Source: Trichomonas vaginalis G3
Taxonomy: Eukaryota; Parabasalia; Trichomonadida; Trichomonadidae
Assembly: GCF_026262505.1 (NCBI RefSeq)
Contig: NC_067206.1
Location: 11,985,507-12,049,506, forward strand
Direction of reading: 5' to 3'
Length of the DNA: 64,000 bases
Shown: positions 1 through 9,062 of the stretch, piece by piece
Numbering within the stretch: the stretch's first letter is position 1
How the letters are laid out: the number at the start of each line of letters is the position of its first letter
Notes under the pieces: model-generated
Database searches by the model: none
Told to the model about the DNA's origin: nothing
What the model saw: the letters and a program-made list of their open reading frames with translations, nothing else
Translations under genes and position numbers: made by a program

Positions 1-175
1 AATCGCGGAATATCTGACATCATCTATATATAGCTTCTTTTATAAAAGATAAAAAAATAAATTATTTTAAAATTAATGTTAATTTTTTAATGATTTATAA
101 ATAAATATATTTTAATGCATCGTCTATATATAGATGTAACAAAAAAAGTCACACAACCCTTCATATCCTACTACT
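1..175. mobile_element. Right terminus of a second Maverick/Polinton copy
   Basis: Positions 1-106 are identical to 47148-47253, the inner part of the right terminal repeat of the complete Maverick in this window. After a short unrelated stretch, positions about 140-175 resemble the outermost tip of that element (compare 47788-47824), ending in the same TACTACT. The body of this copy would lie left of the window. A fossil or partial copy cannot be told from a whole one here. The perfect match over 106 bases suggests that the two copies are closely related and not old. Confidence 0.85.
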
Positions 176-204
176 AGTCAACGTTGGCTTAGCAATTTTT
201 TTTT

Positions 205-618
205 ATGGAATTGAATCCTTCAGAGGATGAAATACATGATTTTATAAAGAGCTTGATGAAAAATGGAAGGAAACTTGTGGGATGGACAATAATTCAAGAA
301 ATTATCAATTTAACTGAGCATTATGGAGGAGCTTCGGGAAATAAGAATCCAGAAGAATTACAAGTGATATATGATTTTCAACGCACTTTCAGTCAAGAAT
401 CTGGTAAAAATTATCCCTTAATACTAGCAGCTCTTAAATTATGCCAAGACCTTCACAAAAATCATTTAATTTCGTCTGAGAAGTATTCTGAGTATTACAA
501 TTCACAAATTACACTAGATAGTTTTGGTAATGAATCTGGAAGAAAAGAAGTTGCTAAATTAATTGCTTTTTATAGACCATATGTCCAATATCTTAAAATA
601 AAGCATGACCGAATATAA
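205..618 (+). CDS. Hypothetical protein, 137 aa
   Basis: The frame opens with an ATG directly behind a run of nine T, a leader type also seen at 15804 and 3982. The product is acidic to neutral and looks helical, with no signal peptide, membrane segment or motif that I recognise. It starts only 30 bases after the tip of the upstream Maverick, so its promoter either lies in those 30 bases or was displaced by, or borrowed from, the element. Host gene by composition; function unknown. Confidence 0.55.
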   Translation: MELNPSEDEIHDFIKSLMKNGRKLVGWTIIQEIINLTEHYGGASGNKNPEELQVIYDFQRTFSQESGKNYPLILAALKLCQDLHKNHLISSEKYSEYYNSQITLDSFGNESGRKEVAKLIAFYRPYVQYLKIKHDRI

Positions 619-1429
619 GGCATTGTTGCTCATATATTAGACTAACTTTCAGAGTATTCTATTTCCACAATTTCAGCTTCCAAAATCGATATTGTTTGTA
701 ATAGCACCATAACTGCACTATTATACCTTTTGTAATGTTGTTAAATTTAACGGAAAATACGTGTTATCTACTACAACTCCTTTCGGATAAAATTTATTTT
801 CTTAATTGTTCAATATAGCTACATGCGATTTGATCTTATTTCATAATGCGTTAATAATTGCATATTATTGATATGACACCAATATACGGTTACAGATGAT
901 TTGTTTTAAAAAAATTCTTTTTAAAATAGCTTAGTTTATTCATATTCTTATTAAATTTGAATAAAACATTGAATTCCGCATGTGAATAGTCATTACAAAA
1001 CTAATTTTTACATTTTTGTTGGTTATTGAGATTTTGCAGTTAATTTGTTGAAAAATTGTGCTCAAATGTAATGTTTTGAGCCACATAGATTAATCAATTT
1101 CAATGATTTCGTTATTAGTAGCTTATTATAAATTAATGATATAAGCTATTAATTTACTTAAAATATGAAGAACTGTATAATAAGAAGATGTGAAATGTAA
1201 TAAGTTCAAAGCATAGCAAACCGATTTTAATGTAATTGAATATAATTAACATTAGCCCTGGCAAGAGTACAATATATACAGCCGATACTGTTAATCTCCA
1301 AGAATTAGCTAGGTGATTCACAATTTTGGAGATAACTGACATGTTCAAAGAAAACTAAAAAAAATTGTTAATTAATTATAATCCAAAAAATAAAAGATTG
1401 ATTTTAGCTATTATTGAAAAGTAATGTTT
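619..1429. other. Gene-free AT-rich spacer
   Basis: About 810 bases between convergent genes. A 64-codon hydrophobic frame on the minus strand (1154-1348) has no ATG at its start and no recognisable family. I see no RNA gene or repeat here. Confidence 0.5.
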
Positions 1430-3082
1430 TCATTGTACAGTTGCAGCAAAATATTCTGTATTCTGAATTCCATTGAGGACATTGACAACAATATCCGGAT
1501 CATCGTTGACGTCATCAGCATCGAACATTGTCAAGAATCTCAAAACTTCTTCTCTGACATCTTCTCTTCTGGATATATCAGCAACAGTTCTTATCTTTGC
1601 GAAAGCCTTTCCAGGGCTCTTATCGTTCATGAGCTGAATGTTTGAGCAAAGCTTGTTGTATGCAGAGATATATGCTGGGCAACCAAGACATATATCACCT
1701 TTAACAGTGAAGACGGGGTCTTCAAGTTGGATTTTGGCCTTTGGAGCTTCTGCAATGCGGAGTGTGGAAAGATTTACGTAGTCGCATGTGAAGTATTTGT
1801 AGAACTCATCATCCTGATGCGATGCGACAATGAATGGAATAGAGGTAAGAGACTTACAAATGGAAACTGGAATGGAAACCATGCCCTCGGAAGCAGAAAA
1901 TTGCTCGGATGAGAGTAGTGCTGCAGCGCAGTGCTCGAAGTGATCGTAAACAGCGACAGCTGATTGGAATCCGAAAATGATAGCAATTTCATTAGGGAAT
2001 TTCATACAAATATCGACGTAATCTTTAAGGCCTGATGGAGTGTTCCAGATTTTGTGGATCTTTGTACCTAATGCAGTGAGGTTTGAACGTAAAAGAGAGT
2101 CGTTAGGAGAAATCTGAGGAGGAAATGTTGGAAGAGCAACAGCTGTGAGGGATAAAAACCACTGCTGAAGCAATGGGATGTATGGAGCAAAGTCTGGACG
2201 ATGAATCTTAAGGGCTCTGAATGTCGGAACAGCCATGAATGTCAAAATTTTGTTGAAATCTGTAATTTCTAATTCATGTTGTAAGAAGTTTATTGGGACA
2301 ATGAGATATTTCTGAAGGTCATGAGCAATTTGAGCCTTTAGGAAGAAAACTGTAGCTGCCATTGAAAGAGCTGTAGTCTTGCCTGATTGCATTGGTCCAG
2401 TAATAGCGAATTTGAAATCTTCTGCCTTGAAACCTTTGACTTTTTCGATAATATAATTGTACATAATTTGCGAATTTGGATCATCATGAATATCTGTTGT
2501 TGGAGAGATAAGTTCTGCTACTAATGAATCTTGGAAGAGATAAGACTGTCTCTCATTTAGAAGTTTGGTTAAAGCGTCAGATTCTGGAAGTTGAGCTTTA
2601 GCTTCTGGAGATAATGTAGTATAAACTGAAAGAAGAGAATCTATCATATTTTCTCGAACTGTGTTTGGTGAGGCTGCAATTGCTTGATGCTCGGCTATAT
2701 TTTGAGCATGTGGTTTTGTTCTAACTTCTTGCTCAACAAGAGGGAGAACAATTGTTGGTCGGGTAGGAGCTGGAGTGCGAATTTTATATAATGGTTGCGT
2801 GGATTCGTCTACTGGAAGCTTAGCGCAACTTACATATATTATTATTTCTTCAGGAAGGTTTTTCATTGAAGTAATACGATTCATGTTTTGATCGAAAAGC
2901 TGTGTGGGCTTTCTCTTCAAGTCAAGGGCTTCACGAGCATTAACCATGAAATCTTCGATCTTTGAATTGTATTTGCATTCTACGGCAGTATCCTCTGGAA
3001 AATCAAGCTTGCAAACTTTAACTTTCCTTACACGAGCTGTCGTTGCATTTCTTGGAGAACGAATGCGCGGAGATTGAAACAT
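1430..3082 (-). CDS. P-loop NTPase with N-terminal ubiquitin-like/doublecortin-like region
   Basis: A 550-residue protein. A Walker A motif, GPMQSGKTT, lies at residues about 229-237 after a hydrophobic strand (FAI), which is the layout of a P-loop ATPase. The first ~90 residues are basic and beta-rich with a pattern (KVKVCKLDF ... IIIYVSCAK) compatible with a small beta-grasp or doublecortin-like fold; that part is inference. Residues 250-530 probably form the ATPase core, but I cannot assign a clear Walker B or name a family. Trichomonads encode many lineage-specific P-loop proteins of this size. Upstream on its strand is a GAAGTGAAAAT stretch that resembles the recurring start-proximal motif. 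No operon partner; it converges with the 205-618 gene. Confidence 0.7.
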   Translation of the reverse strand: MFQSPRIRSPRNATTARVRKVKVCKLDFPEDTAVECKYNSKIEDFMVNAREALDLKRKPTQLFDQNMNRITSMKNLPEEIIIYVSCAKLPVDESTQPLYKIRTPAPTRPTIVLPLVEQEVRTKPHAQNIAEHQAIAASPNTVRENMIDSLLSVYTTLSPEAKAQLPESDALTKLLNERQSYLFQDSLVAELISPTTDIHDDPNSQIMYNYIIEKVKGFKAEDFKFAITGPMQSGKTTALSMAATVFFLKAQIAHDLQKYLIVPINFLQHELEITDFNKILTFMAVPTFRALKIHRPDFAPYIPLLQQWFLSLTAVALPTFPPQISPNDSLLRSNLTALGTKIHKIWNTPSGLKDYVDICMKFPNEIAIIFGFQSAVAVYDHFEHCAAALLSSEQFSASEGMVSIPVSICKSLTSIPFIVASHQDDEFYKYFTCDYVNLSTLRIAEAPKAKIQLEDPVFTVKGDICLGCPAYISAYNKLCSNIQLMNDKSPGKAFAKIRTVADISRREDVREEVLRFLTMFDADDVNDDPDIVVNVLNGIQNTEYFAATVQ

Positions 3083-3685
3083 TTCTAATTTATCTAAATC
3101 AAATTTATTTTCACTTCAAGCCGTTTAAAATATTTCAATCTTTTCCAAAGTTATTTAAGCATACTACTTCAAGTGATTATTAATAACTATATTTGAGTTT
3201 CATTCATTAAAATCTGGGGTTGAATAATTTTTAGATAGTGATTTTGTGCGAGAGAGATGTAGTCTATCTAAATGCCTCCCACTCTTCAATTCCCAACTTT
3301 AGAGAAGAAATAGGAGCGTGCAAGGCATTAATTATAGTTCAATGCTTTGAGATCTCCTATTCCCTCTTGAAAGTTCGAAAACTAATTGCAAAAAATTGAT
3401 GATTTCAAACTTTCTCAAAGAAATTGAAGAGTGAGATGTATATAGCCTATTTCTGTCTCCAACTCTTTAATTCCCACTCTAAATCATATTTTTCTCTTTA
3501 TTTTACTCAGAATTTTTCTTACACTTTACTAAATGTTTCATGACACTTCGTATTTTCAAAATACCACAATATATATGAAAAATGGAGGTAATTTCGCGTG
3601 ATAAACATTCATTTAGTATAAATAATTAGTAAGATATAAAATTATCTTCTTTTAACAATAAAGGAATATAGTGTAAGAACTAGTA
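3083..3685. repeat. Spacer with long imperfect inverted repeat (about 3280-3433)
   Basis: The sequence CACTCTTCAATT at 3280-3291 is matched in reverse complement by AATTGAAGAGTG at 3422-3433. Inside these, ATAGGAG and CTCCTAT also face each other (about 3311-3353). A third, direct relative of the first arm (CAACTCTTTAATTCCCACTCT) follows at about 3460. The structure could be a decayed mobile-element end or a regulatory hairpin. No reading frame is convincing here. Confidence 0.45.
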
Positions 3686-3955
3686 TTATGCTTTGGATAG
3701 TTTTTCAACGCCCTTTGTAATTTTGGCGGCAAGTTCTTCGCATGCCTGCATTTCTGAACGGAGTTTCTTGATTTTAGCAATATAAGCTGGAACCTTAGCC
3801 ATTACACGCTTAAGTTCTTCAAGTCCTTGCGGCTCAATCTTTTTAAGAGATTCTAAGCACTCGTTTTGTAACAAAATAACTTGATCAACTTTTGTTTCAA
3901 GAGGGTCTAAAGGTCCATGTGTAACCTCAATAAGAGAACCACTTACCCCTTCCAT
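3686..3955 (-). CDS. Small helical protein, possibly BLOC-1/BORC-type subunit
   Basis: The 89-residue product is almost entirely predicted amphipathic helix, with Lys/Glu-rich heptads from residue 20 to the end and an intervening VPAYIAKIKKLRSEM segment. Size and pattern resemble small coiled-coil subunits such as KxDL or snapin-like members of BLOC-1/BORC, but no diagnostic motif settles it. Its ATG is only 26 bases from the ATG of the divergent casein kinase II beta gene, with mirrored T/A runs between, so both probably share one bidirectional promoter. Confidence 0.6.
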   Translation of the reverse strand: MEGVSGSLIEVTHGPLDPLETKVDQVILLQNECLESLKKIEPQGLEELKRVMAKVPAYIAKIKKLRSEMQACEELAAKITKGVEKLSKA

Positions 3956-3981
3956 AATTTTTTTTTGAATAAAATTTTTTT
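3956..3981. promoter_or_regulatory. 26-bp bidirectional start region between two divergent genes
   Basis: Only 26 bases, a run of T followed by GAATAAAA and another T run, separate the two start codons. Any core promoter must lie within this spacer or inside the opposite coding region. That is extremely compact even for trichomonads. Confidence 0.5.
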
Positions 3982-4617
3982 ATGAGTGAAAGTAGATACG
4001 AAAACTTTAAGAAATATTTCTTCGATCCAAGCCCAACAAGCTGGATCTGTGAAATAGATAATGACTATTTATTGTCACAAGTCTCTTACTACGGCTTAAG
4101 TCAGTATATTACATATTATTCCCATTGCTGTGCTGCCTTGCGTGGTAAAAAGATCGATATCAGCGAATGTGATGATGCTAAAAAAGAACGATTTATTAAG
4201 AATTGCATTAAATTATACGGTTTACTGCACGGAAGATTTATTTTAACAGAAGAAGGCTGTTATCAAATGGAAAAGAAATACATGGCAGGACTTTTCGGAA
4301 CATGCCCAAGATACAGCTGCAAACGCCAAAATCTTCTTCCAATCGGACTCACAACGATTCCAGAAACTGATACCGTTAAGTTATATTGCCCAAGGTGCCA
4401 TGATATATACGAATCTACATCCAACTATGATGCTGCATATTTTGGGCCCGATTTCCCAATCATGTTCTTGAAAATGAACAAGATGCCGTTACATAATAAT
4501 TTCATACCATTCAATGTTAATGCTTATGCTAACAATAAATTAGGTGCGCCAGATGTTGAACGCCGCCTTGTAAGATGGTCAGAGAAAGCAAAAGAAAAAG
4601 ATGATGAACAGAAATAA
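3982..4617 (+). CDS. CSNK2B: Casein kinase II regulatory (beta) subunit
   Basis: A 211-residue protein with the full family layout. The N-terminal acidic helix region begins SWICEIDNDYL. The groove helices include YGLLHGRFILTEEGCYQMEKKY. The zinc ribbon has C108-x4-C113 and C136-x2-C139 (CPRYSC ... CPRCH), followed by the signature DAAYFGPDFPIMFLK. CK2 beta dimerises through the zinc ribbon and joins two catalytic alpha subunits in the tetrameric kinase. Length matches the usual ~215 residues; the acidic tail is short. Divergent from the 3686-3955 gene. Confidence 0.97.
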   Translation: MSESRYENFKKYFFDPSPTSWICEIDNDYLLSQVSYYGLSQYITYYSHCCAALRGKKIDISECDDAKKERFIKNCIKLYGLLHGRFILTEEGCYQMEKKYMAGLFGTCPRYSCKRQNLLPIGLTTIPETDTVKLYCPRCHDIYESTSNYDAAYFGPDFPIMFLKMNKMPLHNNFIPFNVNAYANNKLGAPDVERRLVRWSEKAKEKDDEQK

Positions 4618-5019
4618 AAGTGTTTTATATCGTTGAATTTGAAATTAAACTTATTTTAATAATTCAGTCTAGTAGAGCTCTTGTCGTTCAAAGTTCCGCT
4701 TTCTAGTTATAAATGCGAACAGTGTGACATTTTGGGAGACTCGCGAATACAAATTTCCCAGGAATGATGCATCTCGAGCAACATGAGAGCATATTGCACT
4801 CTTGTTGTCGTTTCTCCCGCTGCGGGGGAACGATTGAAATGTTATTGTTTCTCACTATTAGCAAGCATATCCTATATAGTAGTGGCAGAAAAAACGTAAT
4901 GAGTTTCCATTAAAATAATGACTAATAAATTTTATTACTTTTGAGGTTCGTAAATAATTGAATTCAATGTTTTTTTTAATGTCACTTTTATAAAAGACGT
5001 TTAAAATAATAGTATTTTA
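4618..5019. other. Spacer with GC-rich hairpins, possible structured RNA
   Basis: Between 4680 and 4870 the sequence is noticeably richer in G+C than its surroundings. A strong hairpin lies at 4809-4832 (CGTTTCTCCCGC facing GCGGGGGAACG), and a weaker one is near 4732-4760 (TGGGA facing TCCCA). I do not recognise a known RNA family. It could be an unannotated ncRNA or the 3' region of the CK2 beta transcript. Confidence 0.35.
4980..4995 (+). promoter_or_regulatory. TGTCACTTTTATAAAA start-proximal element
   Basis: The element lies 25-40 bases before the ATG at 5020. TCACTT fits the trichomonad initiator consensus TCA-Y-W, and the same word in either orientation recurs upstream of other genes in this window. 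Confidence 0.5.
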
Positions 5020-5469
5020 ATGTCTAAAATTTCGGGAACAAGTAAAGAATTACGTATAACTCGACACTGCGAACTAAATAGATTTGTTGCTCTTGTTGAT
5101 CAGAGAGCAAAACATTCGTCAGGCCTAGCAATTCACCAAGATATTATCCCATGTAAAACCGATTTTCAAAATAAAAATCAAAATAAAGTCGCAAACATCG
5201 AGAAATCAAAATATTATCGCCAAGCAGAGGAAAATTATAAGAATAGAGGCAAACCAAATCCCGATTTGATTAGAAATATTAATGCTAAGAAAGAAGCAAG
5301 TGAAAAAACAAAGAAAAATCTTAAACAATACCAACGCAAATTGCTCCAAGGAACAAAAACAGTCCAATCTTTCGAAGTGGCATCTCAACAGCCAGATGCA
5401 AGAACTCTTGCAATAATTCGTCACCTATATCTTGTAGGTGCTCTCCCAGAAAACTTACAATTTAATTAA
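5020..5469 (+). CDS. Hypothetical basic protein, 149 aa
   Basis: The ATG follows the TGTCACTTTT element by 25 bases, supporting this start. The product is rich in Lys, Arg, Asn and Gln, without membrane segments. A central charged helical stretch (residues about 60-115) is followed by a more ordered C-terminal end (DARTLAIIRHLYLVGALPE). I recognise no domain. Confidence 0.65.
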   Translation: MSKISGTSKELRITRHCELNRFVALVDQRAKHSSGLAIHQDIIPCKTDFQNKNQNKVANIEKSKYYRQAEENYKNRGKPNPDLIRNINAKKEASEKTKKNLKQYQRKLLQGTKTVQSFEVASQQPDARTLAIIRHLYLVGALPENLQFN

Positions 5470-6134
5470 CATGTATTTTAATGCTATTTTTGTGTCGAAT
5501 AAATTTATTGTTTTGATTTTTTTTTAGAAGTAGTAGATGGACTACTTCTGTTCAAATCTGAGATCTCTAGATGATCTTATTTACTATTATGACTTGTTTT
5601 ATTTATTTTGCGGTGAAATCTAATAAAAGAGCATGGCTAAAAGTGTTAAGTGCTCCCTTAAATTTTAAAAGACAATTTCATATGAAAAGTTAGCATTTCA
5701 AGACCTAAGTTCTTACGAAACAGCGAGCGAAGCGAGATGCTTTAGTTGAAGATTTGGATCCAAAACTTCTCTTATTTGTTCCGTAAATCGAAGCTGCACG
5801 CGAAGCGAGCTGCTTGAGTTGATATTTTGCATCCAAACTCGCATCAATTTCATAACAAATTTAAAATAATGCAGGGAAACAATTCCCACTTACAAGCAAA
5901 TCCAATCGCGCGCTTCACCGGTGTGTCATTTTTTACAGGTTTGTCACTTTTAGCTGAAATTACCCCTACTAAACAATTACAATAATAAATGTCACAAAAT
6001 TTATAATCTTTTTGAACAACTTCATCGTTTTTCCCAAAAGTAAAATTCTCAAAATTGAATTTAATTTCTGAATTTGAGAAAGAAGAACGGTTTTTCAGTA
6101 TTTGAGATGATGATTTCATTTGAATCTAAATCAT
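5470..6134. repeat. Spacer with a duplicated GCGAAGCGAG block
   Basis: Two imperfect ~45-base units, 5723-5767 and 5796-5838, share GCGAAGCGAG, a TTGAGTTGA-like word and a final ATCCAAACT. They are far more GC-rich than the surrounding DNA. The 3' part of the spacer holds two TGTCA-type words (about 5925 and 5940) before the sulfurase gene. An 89-codon minus-strand frame (5850-6119) is low complexity and not supported. Confidence 0.4.
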
Positions 6135-8177
6135 ATGTCTTCACTTGAAGAAATAAGAAAAGCAGAATATCCTCAGTTAGAGGATGTCATGTTCTTTGAC
6201 TTTGCGGGATCAATGCCCCCTTGCACAAGTCAATCGAAGAAATTAGTTGAACTCCAAATGGAGGGTGTCAGCAATCCACACTCTCAGGCCCAAATAAATA
6301 GATCTACACTTGATATGGAAGATATGCGATATATTATAACCGATCTCTGCAAGACCTCTCTCGAAACATATGAAGTTTGTTTTACACAAAATGCTACACA
6401 AGCAATTCAGAAGTGGTCAGAACTCTTCAATTGGACAGAAAAATCACATTTCTCATACTTAATTGATGACCACAACAGTATTCTTGGCGTTCGTGCTATG
6501 GCCACGAAGAAAGGTGTCTCCGTTTCATGTGAAAAGGGCCTTCCAGAAGTCAAAGAAGGAAATCGTTGCGTTTTTGCCTACCCAATGCAATCTAACTTTT
6601 CTGGCAAGAAATATCCAATAGAATGGATCACAGAATACCAAAATAAGGGAGGCTTTGTCTTCCTTGATGGTGCTGCAGCAACTGCACCAGACTTATCTGT
6701 CCATAAGCCTGATTTCGTCTGTCTTTCCTTGTTAAAGTTGTCAGGCGCCCACGGTGGTGCTCTTTTAGTTCGCCGTGATCGCATTGACATGCTTGGCGAG
6801 TCAGTTCCAGCCGGCGGCAACGTCTTATTCTCATGTGCAAGAAGCGGAGTTTACAAATTGCTTCCAACTCTCCACCAGCGAATCGAAGCCGGCACTCAAT
6901 CATACATCGACATCAGCCTTGCTCTCAAAGGTCTCGAAATCCGTCGTAAGATCGGAACAGAAGACGAAATCAAGTCAAGATTATCCGAAATTTTATCCAA
7001 GTTCTACAACGACCTCAAAGAACTCAAACACAATACAGGTTTACCACTTGTCCATTTCACTCCTGAGCGCGAGGATTCTTACGGCCCAGTTTTTTCTTTC
7101 AATCTTTTCGATGCTAACGGCTACTTAATCTCCTACCAAGACGTACAGTACTTATTCAGTGTTTTCAACGTTGTTGCGAGATTCGGCGGCCACTGCAATC
7201 CAGGCAGCGGATTCCCTGCACTCGGCTGGAAGGAAGAAGACATCGAGAAGATCGCCGAAGAGAACGAGAAAGGCGGAAAGTGCCTTTCCTCTCTTTGCGA
7301 GATCCAAGGACGTCCTGTTGGAACAATCAGAATTTCATTTGGTTCGACAACAACATCCAACGACTGCGATCGCCTTGTCGCCTTAATGAAGCACCATTTC
7401 CTCAACGGCGGTCCATGCCCACCAGTTGGAGACGTAGTTGTTCCGATGACAATCCAGAGGCTGTTTATTTTCCCAGTCCAATCAGCTCCAGGCTTCGAAG
7501 TGAAGGAGTGGAAGTTGACTCCATTCGGTTTGCTGCACGACAGAATGTGGAAAATCATGGATGCAAGTGGCGTACAGCTTAGAACGACAAACTGTACACA
7601 AGTTGCAACATTGAAGCCAACTGTCGAAGGAGATAAGCTCAAACTTAGAATCAACGGAGAAGAAATCGCAGTTCCAATTGATAATTTCGAAGAATTGGCT
7701 GAATGTCCAGAAAAGGTCAAAGAAAGCGGCCAAGTATATAAGGGAGAGGTCAATCACTTCCTTTCCAAGCATTTAAGTAGATGCTGCTATCTTGTTAAGT
7801 GCGATCCGACAAAGATTGGAAAGATGGCATTCTCCGCTGTCACAGAAGAGTCAATGCAACACCTGAACCCTGGTTTCGACATCTGGAGACTCAGAATCAA
7901 CCTCCTTTTGAACGGAGCTCCAGCATTTTCAGAAGAAGGTGAAGTTAAAGGAAAATTGCAGATAGCTGATGTTCCAATCACTGCTTGGAGATGGAGAATC
8001 ATTTGCAATACTTCTTCTGTTGATATAGAAACAGGAATTTCTGATAAGTCAATCTTCAGAGAAATTTTGAATGAAAGAAGTAGAAATGGTGCTTTCACGT
8101 TTGGTGTCCTATTCGCAACTAACACAAATAGCCAAATAAAGGATATCAAAGTAGGTGATAAGATTACAAATATGTAA
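6135..8177 (+). CDS. MOCOS: Molybdenum cofactor sulfurase-like protein (aminotransferase V + MOSC)
   Basis: The start is the ATG at 6135; the open frame begins earlier at a TTG. The 680 residues carry both halves of the family. An aminotransferase class V (NifS-like) domain spans about 15-425, with a PLP-binding aspartate in VFLDGAA (D178), the Schiff-base lysine in SLLKLSGAHGG (K201), a cysteine-bearing GGHCNPG loop (351-357) and GTIRISFG. A MOSC N-terminal barrel starts at about 441 (RLFIFPVQSAPGFEV ... GLLHDRMW), and a MOSC domain follows at about 560-675. In characterised homologues the enzyme takes sulfur from cysteine and places the terminal sulfido ligand on Moco of xanthine dehydrogenase and aldehyde oxidase. 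Codon choice in the middle is GC-richer than in the neighbours, consistent with good expression. The natural substrate in this organism is uncertain. Confidence 0.93.
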   Translation: MSSLEEIRKAEYPQLEDVMFFDFAGSMPPCTSQSKKLVELQMEGVSNPHSQAQINRSTLDMEDMRYIITDLCKTSLETYEVCFTQNATQAIQKWSELFNWTEKSHFSYLIDDHNSILGVRAMATKKGVSVSCEKGLPEVKEGNRCVFAYPMQSNFSGKKYPIEWITEYQNKGGFVFLDGAAATAPDLSVHKPDFVCLSLLKLSGAHGGALLVRRDRIDMLGESVPAGGNVLFSCARSGVYKLLPTLHQRIEAGTQSYIDISLALKGLEIRRKIGTEDEIKSRLSEILSKFYNDLKELKHNTGLPLVHFTPEREDSYGPVFSFNLFDANGYLISYQDVQYLFSVFNVVARFGGHCNPGSGFPALGWKEEDIEKIAEENEKGGKCLSSLCEIQGRPVGTIRISFGSTTTSNDCDRLVALMKHHFLNGGPCPPVGDVVVPMTIQRLFIFPVQSAPGFEVKEWKLTPFGLLHDRMWKIMDASGVQLRTTNCTQVATLKPTVEGDKLKLRINGEEIAVPIDNFEELAECPEKVKESGQVYKGEVNHFLSKHLSRCCYLVKCDPTKIGKMAFSAVTEESMQHLNPGFDIWRLRINLLLNGAPAFSEEGEVKGKLQIADVPITAWRWRIICNTSSVDIETGISDKSIFREILNERSRNGAFTFGVLFATNTNSQIKDIKVGDKITNM

Positions 8178-8509
8178 TTTCTTTATTTTATAGATATAAA
8201 TATAGTTTCAAATGAAAATTATTTTTTCATATGTTCTAACAAAATATCTATTCTGAAAACAAAGATTGTTTCAAGTTATTAAGAACAAAGTTTGACTCAG
8301 AAATAACTCCGAGTCGTGAGTGAAATATCAAACACCAGATGAATATTGCATGAATCATGCAATTATTTCACACAACATTAATTTTTTTACATTCTTGATG
8401 AATGAATACAATTTAGAGATCTTGAATTATTTTGAGTTTATTTCTATCAAACTAATCATATCAATAAATGCTTAATTTATTCGGCATTATTTGATATACC
8501 ATCCTTTTG
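8178..8509. other. AT-rich spacer
   Basis: This is the 3' flank of the sulfurase gene. No coding frame, repeat or RNA gene is evident. Confidence 0.5.
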
Positions 8510-8686
8510 CGAATATTTCCTATCTCTTGGTGCAAATATATCAATGAAAAAGATGAAAATGGGAAAACTATTCTTCATTATGCAGCAGTTGAGAATAGTA
8601 AAGATACAGCTGAACTTCTTATTTCGAATGGTACGAATATCAATGAAAAAGATAATTATGAAAGCATTCCACTTCAAAAGCACTAA
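8510..8686 (+). pseudogene. Relic of a trichomonad ankyrin-repeat gene
   Basis: Translation from 8542 gives INEKDENGKTILHYAA followed by AELLISNGTNINEKDN and a TAA at 8684. This is one and a half ankyrin repeats of the type that ends the DUF3447/ankyrin proteins of trichomonads. The preceding bases (LSLGAN) continue the repeat in another frame, apparently because an AT was duplicated in ATATC at about 8538. No start, no N-terminal domain and no promoter remain. It is a decayed 3' fragment of a host multigene family, not an active gene. Confidence 0.85.
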
Positions 8687-8903
8687 CCACGCTCCAGAAA
8701 ATCCCTTCCAGAAGGCCATATTTCATTCTTGTTGCAAACCATCTTCCTACCCCTTTAAGCGGAATGATTATTTCGCTTTTTTCTTCCAAAATTATATCTA
8801 AATTCACAATGCGATCTTAATCTAAATGCATGAAAGAATTACATCATTACAAGGAATTTGTGATAAATGTCACTTTTCTGCTATCGGCTTTTTTCGTTCA
8901 CTG

Positions 8904-8919
8904 AACAAAAGTGATAAAA
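8904..8919 (+). promoter_or_regulatory. AACAAAAGTGATAAAA start-proximal element
   Basis: This element is a close match to the motif before the 9770 and 10869 genes. It sits 14 bases before an ATG at 8933, which opens a 65-codon frame overlapping the start of the 9063-9677 frame. It suggests that transcription of that gene begins here. Confidence 0.4.
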
Positions 8920-9062
8920 TTTTATTAAAAAGATGGATTTATTACATAGTTTTTTTGCATACAAATATAAATATGACCTGTCATTTATTAGACCTGATGT
9001 TGAAAATGAGCCATCTTATTTGAATCTTATATTCCCTTACGACTGCCGTTATTTTTCAACAA

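Noticed and set aside
1154-1348. 64-codon hydrophobic minus-strand frame as a small membrane protein
   Set aside because: It does not begin with ATG and lies in AT-rich spacer.
5850-6119. 89-codon minus-strand frame divergent from the sulfurase gene
   Set aside because: Low complexity, no family, and only 15 b from the sulfurase ATG; not convincing as a gene.
8105-8140. ACTAACACA as a trichomonad intron 3' end inside the sulfurase gene
   Set aside because: The reading frame continues without interruption and encodes sensible MOSC residues; no 5' GTATGT partner was seen.
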